This document shows, piece by piece, positions 1-6,521 of a stretch of 64,000 bases of DNA; position 1 is the stretch's first letter, and the number at the start of each line of letters is the position of its first letter. The notes beneath the pieces were generated by a model. It saw only the letters and a program-made list of their open reading frames with translations. It did no database searches and had not been told where the DNA came from. The translations under genes and the position numbers were made by a program. The DNA is taken from assembly GCF_014648775.1 (NCBI RefSeq), contig NZ_BMRT01000003.1:434001-498000 (forward strand), written 5' to 3'. This DNA is from Streptomyces abikoensis. GTDB taxonomy: Bacteria > Actinomycetota > Actinomycetes > Streptomycetales > Streptomycetaceae.

Positions 1-270
1 CCGGGTGAGGAGCTCCAGGCCGAGATCGCCAAGTTCAAGAACGCCGAGAGCTACATCTGGGCGCAGGAGGAGCCGGCGAACCAGGGTGCGTGGCCGTTCA
101 TCGCGCTCAACCTGATCGACCACCTGGACCTGGCCGTCGGCGCCGACGTCCCGGCCCGCGAGCGACTGCGCCGGATCTCCCGTTCGCACTCCTCGTCCCC
201 GGCGGTCGGCTCGGCCAAGCGCCACCAGGCCGAGCAGGCGGCGCTGATCGCCGAGGTCTTCGACGCCTGA
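1..270 (+). CDS. kgd: 2-oxoglutarate dehydrogenase / KGD-type E1, C-terminal fragment
   Basis: This is the last 89 codons of a gene that begins outside the window. The peptide has the C-terminal signature of actinobacterial multifunctional 2-oxoglutarate dehydrogenase (SucA/OdhA/KGD): a WAQEEPANQGAWPF segment, then SHSSSPAVGSAKRHQAEQ, and a short tail. The family catalyses thiamine-diphosphate-dependent oxidative decarboxylation of 2-oxoglutarate in the TCA cycle. The E1 catalytic core and any N-terminal succinyltransferase domain cannot be seen. The frame ends in TGA and a strong terminator follows 36 bases later, so this is the end of the transcript. Confidence 0.9.
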   Translation, partial: PGEELQAEIAKFKNAESYIWAQEEPANQGAWPFIALNLIDHLDLAVGADVPARERLRRISRSHSSSPAVGSAKRHQAEQAALIAEVFDA

Positions 271-306
271 GTGATCGCCGCCTAGCGGTTGCGAAGTAGC
301 ACCACG

Positions 307-345
307 AAAAGGTGGGCTCCCCCTCGTTGGGGGAGCCCACCTTTT
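307..345. terminator. Rho-independent terminator after kgd
   Basis: A perfect 17-bp stem (AAAAGGTGGGCTCCCCC and its complement) flanks a five-base TCGTT loop. It starts with an A-run and ends in TTTT, so it could terminate in both directions. It lies 36 bases past the kgd stop. Confidence 0.9.
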
Positions 346-436
346 CGCTGTCAGCTCGTCCTACTGGTGGGGGACGGGGACGTCCCGCCTATCCTGGGCG
401 GGACCGATTGGCTCATCCCCTCTGACGGAGATCACG

Positions 437-616
437 TTGTACTTCACCGACCGCGGCATCGAGGAGCTGGAGAACCGGCGGGGCGAGGAGGAGGTCTCCC
501 TCGGCTGGGTGGCCGAGCAGCTCCGCACGTTCGTCGACCTCAACCCCGACTTCGAGGTCCCGGTCGAGCGCCTGGCGACGTGGCTAGCGCGACTGGACGA
601 CGAGGACGACGAGTAG
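437..616 (+). CDS. Small conserved actinobacterial protein (DUF6104-like)
   Basis: A 59-residue acidic protein beginning MYFTDRGIEELENRRGEEEV and ending in a run of Asp/Glu. It starts at TTG, with an ACGGAG ribosome site seven bases upstream. I recognise it as the small protein commonly found just downstream of the 2-oxoglutarate dehydrogenase gene in Streptomyces. Its function is unknown. There is no signal peptide, membrane segment or cysteine, so it is probably a soluble cytoplasmic protein. The non-ATG start and short length make it easy to miss. Confidence 0.75.
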   Translation: MYFTDRGIEELENRRGEEEVSLGWVAEQLRTFVDLNPDFEVPVERLATWLARLDDEDDE

Positions 617-669
617 GACCCGCGGCCGTCGGACGGGCCGGGTTCGTCAGCCCGGCCCGTCCGGCGTTC

Positions 670-1491
670 TCAGCGCTCGCGCGAGCGCCACACGTCGTAC
701 GCCAGCGTGAGCGCGCCGTCCGCGACGAGGACCGCGCCCGCGGTCTTCAGCCCCCGGCGGCCGCCGCGCCGCCCGAGCGCCCAGAGCGACACCCCCGCCA
801 GGACCTCCGCCGCGCCGAGCGCCCGCGCCCGCGGCCCCCGTACCCACCGCCCCAGCGGCCCCCGCTCCGACGCGTCGAGGCCGTCGCGCACCATCGTGCG
901 CCAGCCGGGCCACTCGACGGGCTCCGCCTCCGGCGCCGCGTCCGCCGCCGCGCGCAGTGCGGCCGCGCCCGTGCCCGGGGTCAGGCCGGGCGGCAGGTGG
1001 AGGCCGGCCCGGGCCAGGACGGCGACGAGCCCGAGCACCCGCGCGGCCGCGTCGGCGTCCGAGTCCGGCAGGGTGAGCCGGTCGAACGCCTCCGCGTCGA
1101 GCACCGGGTCCAGGCCCAGCCGGGCCCGCAGCGCCGTCATGGCGCTCTCCTCCCCGAGCGGGGAGCCGTCCGCCAGCCAGGTGTAGCCGACCGTGCGGCG
1201 GAAGCCCGCCGCGACGACGAAGCCGGCTCCTTCCGCGTCCCACCACAGGCCCACGGCCGGCCAGGGTTCGGCGACGGTCAGGGCGTGCGCCCACTCGGCC
1301 GTCAGGGCGGCCGGGCTCGCGCCCTCCGCGTGCCAGGCGTCCTCCCCCGGCACCAGCACGGTCCACTCCTCACCCGCCGGGGCGAGGAGCAGCGGCTCGC
1401 GCAGGAGCTGGGCGGACGGACGGACGCGGTCGGGCTCGGCCCGGCAGAGCAGCAGAACTCCCGCTGCCGGGCTGTGATCAGTAGCGGACAT
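670..1491 (-). CDS. Conserved hypothetical protein, 273 aa
   Basis: A 273-residue soluble protein of unknown function. It has no signal peptide and no obvious catalytic motif. The N-terminal two thirds look globular (a WTVLVPGEDAW segment and a GLWWDAEGAGFVVAAGFRR segment). The C-terminal part is rich in Gly, Arg and Ala, with a region near residues 215-255 that could form an amphipathic or weak membrane helix. It is convergent with the small gene at 437-616 and divergent from the DUF4097/PadR pair, so it may share the promoter region near 1492-1560. High coding GC at third positions supports a real gene, but no function can be assigned. Confidence 0.65.
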   Translation of the reverse strand: MSATDHSPAAGVLLLCRAEPDRVRPSAQLLREPLLLAPAGEEWTVLVPGEDAWHAEGASPAALTAEWAHALTVAEPWPAVGLWWDAEGAGFVVAAGFRRTVGYTWLADGSPLGEESAMTALRARLGLDPVLDAEAFDRLTLPDSDADAAARVLGLVAVLARAGLHLPPGLTPGTGAAALRAAADAAPEAEPVEWPGWRTMVRDGLDASERGPLGRWVRGPRARALGAAEVLAGVSLWALGRRGGRRGLKTAGAVLVADGALTLAYDVWRSRER

Positions 1492-1535
1492 GCGTCAACG
1501 CTATGCCACTCGGAAGACCCTTGACTTCCCGGGGC

Positions 1536-1549
1536 CACGATATATCGTG
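1536..1549. promoter_or_regulatory. Palindromic operator CACGATATATCGTG
   Basis: A perfect 14-bp palindrome with an AT-rich centre in otherwise GC-rich DNA. It lies 77 bases before the DUF4097 gene. A related half-site, ACGCGATATGT, follows at 1561-1571, and TTGACT (1521-1526) precedes it at a plausible -35 position, so the palindrome would overlap a -10 element. PadR-family repressors commonly bind AT-centred palindromes of this kind and a PadR gene is second in the operon, so autoregulation is the likely role (inference). Confidence 0.65.
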
Positions 1550-1626
1550 TTCTGCAGGAGACGCGATATGTTGCGTCGCGGCGGTGCCGCGTGCGCAGCA
1601 CTACGCCCGTACGGAGGAGGCCCGGA

Positions 1627-2481
1627 ATGCCGGACCGGTCGCAGTGGTCACTGGCCGCACCCCAGAAGCTCACCTTCGAGGAACCCGTCACGGCGCTCGC
1701 GGTGCGCGTCGTGGGCGGCACCGTCAATGTCGTGGGCACCGACAGCGGCCCCGCCGGGCTGGAGCTGTCCGAGATCGAGGGAGCCCCGCTCGTCGTCAGC
1801 CTCCGGAAGGGCGTCCTCACGGTCGCCTATGACGACCTGCCCTGGAAGAACATCCTCAAGTGGTTCGACCGCGACGAGTGGAAGCGCTCCGTCACGATCA
1901 CGCTGACCGTGCCCACGGCCACCCGGGTCGAGACCGGCGTGGTCGGCGCGAGCGCCGTCGTCTCCGGCATCACGGGCCCCACGGAGGTCCGCGGCGTCAC
2001 GGGGGACGTCACCCTCGTCGGCGTACGGGGCGACGTCCGCGCGGAGTCCGTCTCCGGGCGGCTGGAGGCCCAGGCCCTCGCCGGCGACCTGCGCTTCAAC
2101 TCCGTCTCCGGCGACCTGACCCTGATCGAGGGCACGGGCGGCCGGGTCAAGGCGGAGACCGTCAACGGCGACATGACCATCGACCTCGCCGGCACCGCCC
2201 GCACCCCCGACCTCGCGCTGACCACCGTCTCCGGCGAGGTCGCCATCCGGCTGCCGCAGCCGGTCGACGCCGACGTCGAGGCCAACACCACCAGTGGCCC
2301 GGTCTCCTGCGCCTTCGAGAACCTGCGGGTCGGCGGGCAGTGGGGCGCCAAGCGGATCACCGGCACGCTGGGCTCGGGCGGCGGCAAACTCAAGATCACC
2401 ACCGTCTCCGGCGCGGTCGCGCTGCTGCGCCGGCCGCCGTCCCCCGATGACGACGCCCCCGCGTCGGGAAAGGTCCTCTGA
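1627..2481 (+). CDS. DUF4097 family beta-strand repeat protein
   Basis: A 284-residue protein made of repeated short beta-strand units (for example GDVTLVGVRGDVRAESVSGR and LAGDLRFNSVSGDLTL), typical of DUF4097/DUF4098, which forms a parallel beta-helix-like fold. It has no signal peptide or membrane anchor. I chose the ATG at 1627 because GGAGGAGG sits six bases upstream; an in-frame ATG 36 bases earlier has no ribosome site. Its stop overlaps the start of the PadR gene by one base, so the two are translationally coupled. Such pairs are common in actinomycetes and are thought to take part in an envelope or stress response, but the molecular role is unknown. Confidence 0.85.
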   Translation: MPDRSQWSLAAPQKLTFEEPVTALAVRVVGGTVNVVGTDSGPAGLELSEIEGAPLVVSLRKGVLTVAYDDLPWKNILKWFDRDEWKRSVTITLTVPTATRVETGVVGASAVVSGITGPTEVRGVTGDVTLVGVRGDVRAESVSGRLEAQALAGDLRFNSVSGDLTLIEGTGGRVKAETVNGDMTIDLAGTARTPDLALTTVSGEVAIRLPQPVDADVEANTTSGPVSCAFENLRVGGQWGAKRITGTLGSGGGKLKITTVSGAVALLRRPPSPDDDAPASGKVL

Positions 2482-3479
2482 TGCCCCCCGTCTTCGGCCA
2501 CGGCCGGCTCCGCCTGTATCTGCTGCGCCTCCTCGACGAGGCCCCGCGCCACGGCTACGAGGTCATCCGCCTGCTGGAGGAACGCTTCCAGGGGCTCTAC
2601 GCCCCCTCCGCCGGCACCGTCTACCCCCGCCTCGCCAAGCTGGAGGCGGAGGGCCTGGTCACCCACACCACCGAGGGCGGCCGCAAGGTCTACTCGATCA
2701 CCGACGCCGGCCGCGCCGAACTCGCCGACCGCCGGGGGGAACTGGCCGACCTGGAGCTGGAGATCCGCGAGTCCGTCGCCGCGCTGGCCGCCGACATCCG
2801 CGAGGACGTGCGCGGCGCCGCCGGCGATCTGCGCCGCGAGATGCGCGAGGAGGCGCTGAAGGCCCGTACGGAGCCGGGCGCCGCCGGCTCCGGAGGGGAT
2901 TACTTCGCCGGGGCGAAGGAGGAGTTCCGCAAGGCCAAGGAGGAGTGGAAGGAGCAGGCCCGCCGGGCGAAGGAGGAGAGCCGCCGCGCCCGCCAGGACG
3001 CCCAGACGGCCCGCCGCCAGGCCCGGCAGGCGCAGGAGCAGACGCGCCAGGAGGTGCGGCGCATCGCCGAGCGCGTCCAGGAACAGGTCCGTGAGCACGC
3101 CCGGCACGGCGACTGGCCCGCGGGCATCGCCGAAGGCGTCGGCGCGCTGGCCAAGGATCTCGGCGTACTGGCGGGGCAGATGCGCGCCGGACGGGCGCCG
3201 GGGCAGTCCGCCGACGAGCCGGTGATCGTCGTGGAGCGGGCGGAGGACGAGCCGCTGCGCGCCTCGTACCCGCTGCCGGAGTGGGCGGTCGCCGACGACG
3301 CCCTCTCCAAGGAACCGGCCCGCGACCTCGACCGGCTGCTGGACCGCTTCCGCGACGAGGTGCGGGATGCGGCGCGCGATCATGGGGTGACGCCGGATCA
3401 GCTCCGCGAGGCGCGGGCCCGCTTGGCGGATGCCGCCGCGCGGATCGGGGGGCTGCTGAAGGCGCCGCAGGCGCCGTAG
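2481..3479 (+). CDS. PadR family transcriptional regulator with long coiled-coil C-terminus
   Basis: 332 residues. Residues 1-85 form the PadR winged helix (LLRLLDEAPRHGYEVIRLLE, then GTVYPRLAKLEAEGLV and a wing ending in VYSITDAGR). Residues 85-205 are a very long Arg/Glu/Ala/Gln-rich segment (KEEWKEQARRAKEESRRARQ) that should form a coiled coil, far longer than the usual PadR dimerisation helix. A charged C-terminal region follows (DRLLDRFRDEVRDAARDHGV). The start overlaps the upstream gene as TGATG. It probably represses its own operon through the palindrome at 1536-1549 (inference). Confidence 0.88.
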   Translation: MPPVFGHGRLRLYLLRLLDEAPRHGYEVIRLLEERFQGLYAPSAGTVYPRLAKLEAEGLVTHTTEGGRKVYSITDAGRAELADRRGELADLELEIRESVAALAADIREDVRGAAGDLRREMREEALKARTEPGAAGSGGDYFAGAKEEFRKAKEEWKEQARRAKEESRRARQDAQTARRQARQAQEQTRQEVRRIAERVQEQVREHARHGDWPAGIAEGVGALAKDLGVLAGQMRAGRAPGQSADEPVIVVERAEDEPLRASYPLPEWAVADDALSKEPARDLDRLLDRFRDEVRDAARDHGVTPDQLREARARLADAAARIGGLLKAPQAP

Positions 3480-3592
3480 GGGCGCGGGGAACTGCGCGAC
3501 CAGCCACAGGCGGCCCGCAGCCGCCCTCGGTGCCCAGGAGCATCCTGCAACTGCGGGCCGCCTTGGGCTGAGCGCGCAGTTCCCCGCGCCCC
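3479..3592. terminator. Long inverted repeat between convergent genes
   Basis: A perfect 20-bp pair of arms, GGGGCGCGGGGAACTGCGCG at 3479-3498 and its complement at 3573-3592. Inside lies a second pair, GGCGGCCCGCAG with CTGCGGGCCGCC. The arms are the widespread Streptomyces intergenic motif containing GGGGAACTGCGCG. It separates the PadR gene (+) from a minus-strand gene and probably ends transcription both ways. Confidence 0.75.
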
Positions 3593-3607
3593 TTGCGGGG
3601 CGTCCCG

Positions 3608-6280
3608 CTACGAGGCGTCCCCCGCGTCCCGGGGGCACTCAAAGGCGTCCCCCGGACCCCACGCCGTCTTCTCGTCGCCGCTGTCGCGGACCCCGCACTC
3701 CAGCGCCACCTCGGGGCCCTGGCGGGTGTCGTGGAGGATCAGCAGCCGCTTGTCCCGGGGCACCTTCCGGCCCTGGTCGTAGACCAGGGTCCCGGTGGCG
3801 CCGCGCACCCCGTCGCCGCCCCCGGCCCCCGACGCCAGCACGGTCTGCACCGTGTCGCGCGAGAAGGAGCCGGTGCCGGAGGTCTGGCGGGCGGTGTTCA
3901 CGGCGGTGGCCAGCAGCCGCAGCGCGTCCCAGGCGACGGGGGCACGGCCGTCGTTGCTCCACAGGTCGTCCTTGCCGTACGCGTCGAGGTACTGGGTGCG
4001 GAAGGCCCGGCCCACCTCGTTGGGCCAGTAGCTCTTGGGCACGGCGTGTGCCGCGTAGTAGAGCCGTACGCCCGAGTGGCGGCTGCTGGGCTGCTGGGCG
4101 TCCACGACGGCGCTGGTCAGGTCGTTGCCCCCGAGGGCCGTCACATGTCCCCGGCAGGAGGTGCCGTTGTCGAACTCGTCGAGGAACGCGGAGAATTCCG
4201 TGCCCCGGCCCGCCCAGTACACCACCGTGCGGGGCTCGGCCTTGATCCGCCGGCAGACGGAGGCCGCCATGTCCGCCAGGGTGCGGGCCCGTTCGGTCCG
4301 GTCGTCCTGCGTCGGGTCGAAGGGGGTCTCGGAGTCCGCCGAGTAGAGGATCGTGCGGGTGTTCTTGAACTCCTGGACGAAGCGGCGGCGCAGATTGTCG
4401 CTGTAGCGGTCGGTCGGGTCGGCCACGACCACCGCCTCCCGGGCGGGGGCGCACACCCCGGGCGAGGTCTCCACGATGTTGCCGCGCCGGGCGAAGTCGG
4501 CGGCGACGCGCGCCTCGCGCCGGTTGTCCGGCGCGACCTGCCGGTACATGTGGTGCTGCTGCATCTGCTCCGCCGTCGTCACCGTGCCGATCACGGGGAG
4601 GCCGGCGGCGCCGAGGGTGTCCCGGGCCTTCAGGGTGGCCGTCCGGCTCTGTCCCAGCCCGACCACGCCCATGATCTGCTGGCTGCCGCCGCTCTTCCGC
4701 TCCTCCTCGGCCTCCTTGGCGATCCGTTCGGCCGCCTCGGGCGCCTTCGCGAACTGCTGGCCGCCGTCCTCGACCCGTACCCGCAGCCACACCTTGCGGG
4801 CCCCGTCCCGGGACGCCTCGCGGTTGAGCGCCTCCTGGGCGAGGGCGATGCCGCGCAGTTCGGGGATGGAGCCGCTGTACATGCCCTCCTTCCAGGTCTC
4901 GGCGACGGCGGGCACCCCGAGATAGACGACGGTGCGGACGGCGGTGTTGGGGCGTTTCGCCGCCGCGTCGGCCTCCGCGTTCTGTGTCCTGATGGAGGCC
5001 AGCGCCTGCTCGTACAGCTCCTTCGGGGAGATCTCGGGGACCTTGCCCGGGGCGGCCGACTCCGGCATGGCCACGCTCGCGCCGACGCACTCGGTGCTGG
5101 TCTCCGCGCCGATCCGGGCCACCGCGAACTGCGCGACGAGCGACAGCGCCGCGACCGCCGCCACCGTCATCACGGCGGCCTCGACGCGCGGCGCGCCGTC
5201 GGAGTAGACCTTGCGGGGCTGGATCTCCGGGTAGCCGCGCAGCCTGCTCTCGGCCTCCTCGTCGGGGCGGCCGTCGTAGGGGCCCACCCCCACGGTCACG
5301 GTGCGGCCCCGGCCCCGGCCCTGGCTGCGGGTCCAGGAATCGATGGTGGTCGTGGCCGCCGCGAGGGTCTGGGCGGTGTCCCGGCCGTCCCGGCCGACGG
5401 CCAGCAGCGCCACCGCCGTGCTGCCCGTCCGCTCGACCGCCTCGGGGAACCCCCGGATCACGCTCTCGGTGACCGAGCCCGGCGCCCCCGCCCGGGGCAG
5501 GACGAGGACGAACCGGCTCCGGCGCCGCCGGACCCACGGTGACAGCACCCGCCCGCGCTGGACGGCGTCCTCCAGATCGCTGAGCAGCGCGCACAGCAAC
5601 GCGTCGGTCCGGCCGCGGGCGACGGCGTCGTGGTGGGCGAAGAAGTCGCCGCGCCCGGCGGATATCCCCGCCCAGCTGCGGAACCAGCCGTTCTTGCCCA
5701 TCATCCGGCGCTGCTGCCGCCGCCCGTACAGCCAGCGCGGCAGCACGCCGAAGAGCGGCCGGCGCGCCCAGTGCCACAGCCAGCCCGGGATACTCGCGGG
5801 CGCCTGGTCGTCGCCGCTGATCGCGTAGAGGGCCTTGAGGAAGAGCGAGGTCTTGCACCGTTCCGCGTAGCACTGATCGCGGAAGTCCCTCGCCCGCACC
5901 GACGGTTGGGTCTCCCGGGTGCGGGCGTCGGCCAGGGCGCGCACGAGGTCGTAGCGCCGCAGCCGCAGCCGGCCGAAGCCGGGGGGCCGGTTCTCATGCA
6001 GGGCGATCTCGATCTGCTCGAAGACGTCGTGGGTGCGCGAGGTGGAGCCGACGCGCCGCGTCGTCTCCTGGACGCGGGCGAACGGGACGAGCGCGCGCCC
6101 CCGGACGCGCAGCCGCTGGCACTCGCCGTCGGCGATCCGCTCCGCCTCGACGCCGCCCGGCGGCGACACGAGGAGCACCCTGGCGGAGGGTCCGCGCCGG
6201 CCCGGTGGCACCAGGACGAACTCCTCGAAGGCCGTGACGAAGTCCCCCACGGACGGCAATGGTGGTACAGGCGTGGACAC
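3608..6280 (-). CDS. Membrane receptor-like protein: cytoplasmic domain, one TM segment, extracellular type-1 periplasmic-binding domain (copy A)
   Basis: 890 residues with no signal peptide. Residues 1-365 are Arg-rich and probably cytoplasmic. They contain a stretch like the start of a nucleoside-triphosphatase (ARVLLVSPPGGVEAERIADG) without a Walker A Lys-Ser/Thr, then TDALLCALLSDLEDAV and FVLVLPRAG. A single hydrophobic segment lies near 366-386 (MTVAAVAALSLVAQFAVARI). Residues 400-890 resemble a type-1 periplasmic-binding (Leu/Ile/Val-receptor-like) fold: QIMGVVGLGQSRTATLKARD, MYRQVAPDNRREARVAADFA and AVVVADPTDRYSDNLRRRF. The order implies an N-in/C-out receptor, not a secreted lipoprotein. 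GTG start after a GGGGGGTGAAGC leader. It is the tandem paralogue of the next minus-strand gene. Ligand and output are unknown; no transporter subunits are adjacent. Confidence 0.8.
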   Translation of the reverse strand: MSTPVPPLPSVGDFVTAFEEFVLVPPGRRGPSARVLLVSPPGGVEAERIADGECQRLRVRGRALVPFARVQETTRRVGSTSRTHDVFEQIEIALHENRPPGFGRLRLRRYDLVRALADARTRETQPSVRARDFRDQCYAERCKTSLFLKALYAISGDDQAPASIPGWLWHWARRPLFGVLPRWLYGRRQQRRMMGKNGWFRSWAGISAGRGDFFAHHDAVARGRTDALLCALLSDLEDAVQRGRVLSPWVRRRRSRFVLVLPRAGAPGSVTESVIRGFPEAVERTGSTAVALLAVGRDGRDTAQTLAAATTTIDSWTRSQGRGRGRTVTVGVGPYDGRPDEEAESRLRGYPEIQPRKVYSDGAPRVEAAVMTVAAVAALSLVAQFAVARIGAETSTECVGASVAMPESAAPGKVPEISPKELYEQALASIRTQNAEADAAAKRPNTAVRTVVYLGVPAVAETWKEGMYSGSIPELRGIALAQEALNREASRDGARKVWLRVRVEDGGQQFAKAPEAAERIAKEAEEERKSGGSQQIMGVVGLGQSRTATLKARDTLGAAGLPVIGTVTTAEQMQQHHMYRQVAPDNRREARVAADFARRGNIVETSPGVCAPAREAVVVADPTDRYSDNLRRRFVQEFKNTRTILYSADSETPFDPTQDDRTERARTLADMAASVCRRIKAEPRTVVYWAGRGTEFSAFLDEFDNGTSCRGHVTALGGNDLTSAVVDAQQPSSRHSGVRLYYAAHAVPKSYWPNEVGRAFRTQYLDAYGKDDLWSNDGRAPVAWDALRLLATAVNTARQTSGTGSFSRDTVQTVLASGAGGGDGVRGATGTLVYDQGRKVPRDKRLLILHDTRQGPEVALECGVRDSGDEKTAWGPGDAFECPRDAGDAS

Positions 6281-6374
6281 GCTTCACCCCCCGAACGGCC
6301 CGGAGCCGGGCCGGCAAGCCCCTTCCACGACAGGCGGTCACGGCAAGGGACACGGGGATACGCCCCCGTGAGCC

Positions 6375-6406
6375 CATCATCCTCAGCACTCCCGGGGTGC
6401 GCCACC
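6375..6406 (-). promoter_or_regulatory. Upstream element shared by the two receptor-like genes (copy A)
   Basis: On the minus strand this reads GGTGGCGC, a short variable gap, then CGGGAGTGCTGAGGATGATG. The same block occurs at 9278-9309 before copy B, at nearly the same distance from the start codon (about 95 bases), with one change in the last 19 bases. It is either the promoter/operator common to both genes or a remnant of their duplication. The rest of 6281-6521 shows no other clear signal. Confidence 0.55.
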
Positions 6407-6521
6407 CACTCCGGCGCACTTCGTCGCACGCCCCGGCGTAAACGTCACGGCGCGAGCGTCACGGCACGCCCTCACCGCGCGGCCCTCACCGCGCGACCGC
6501 CACGCCGCGACCGTCACCGCG

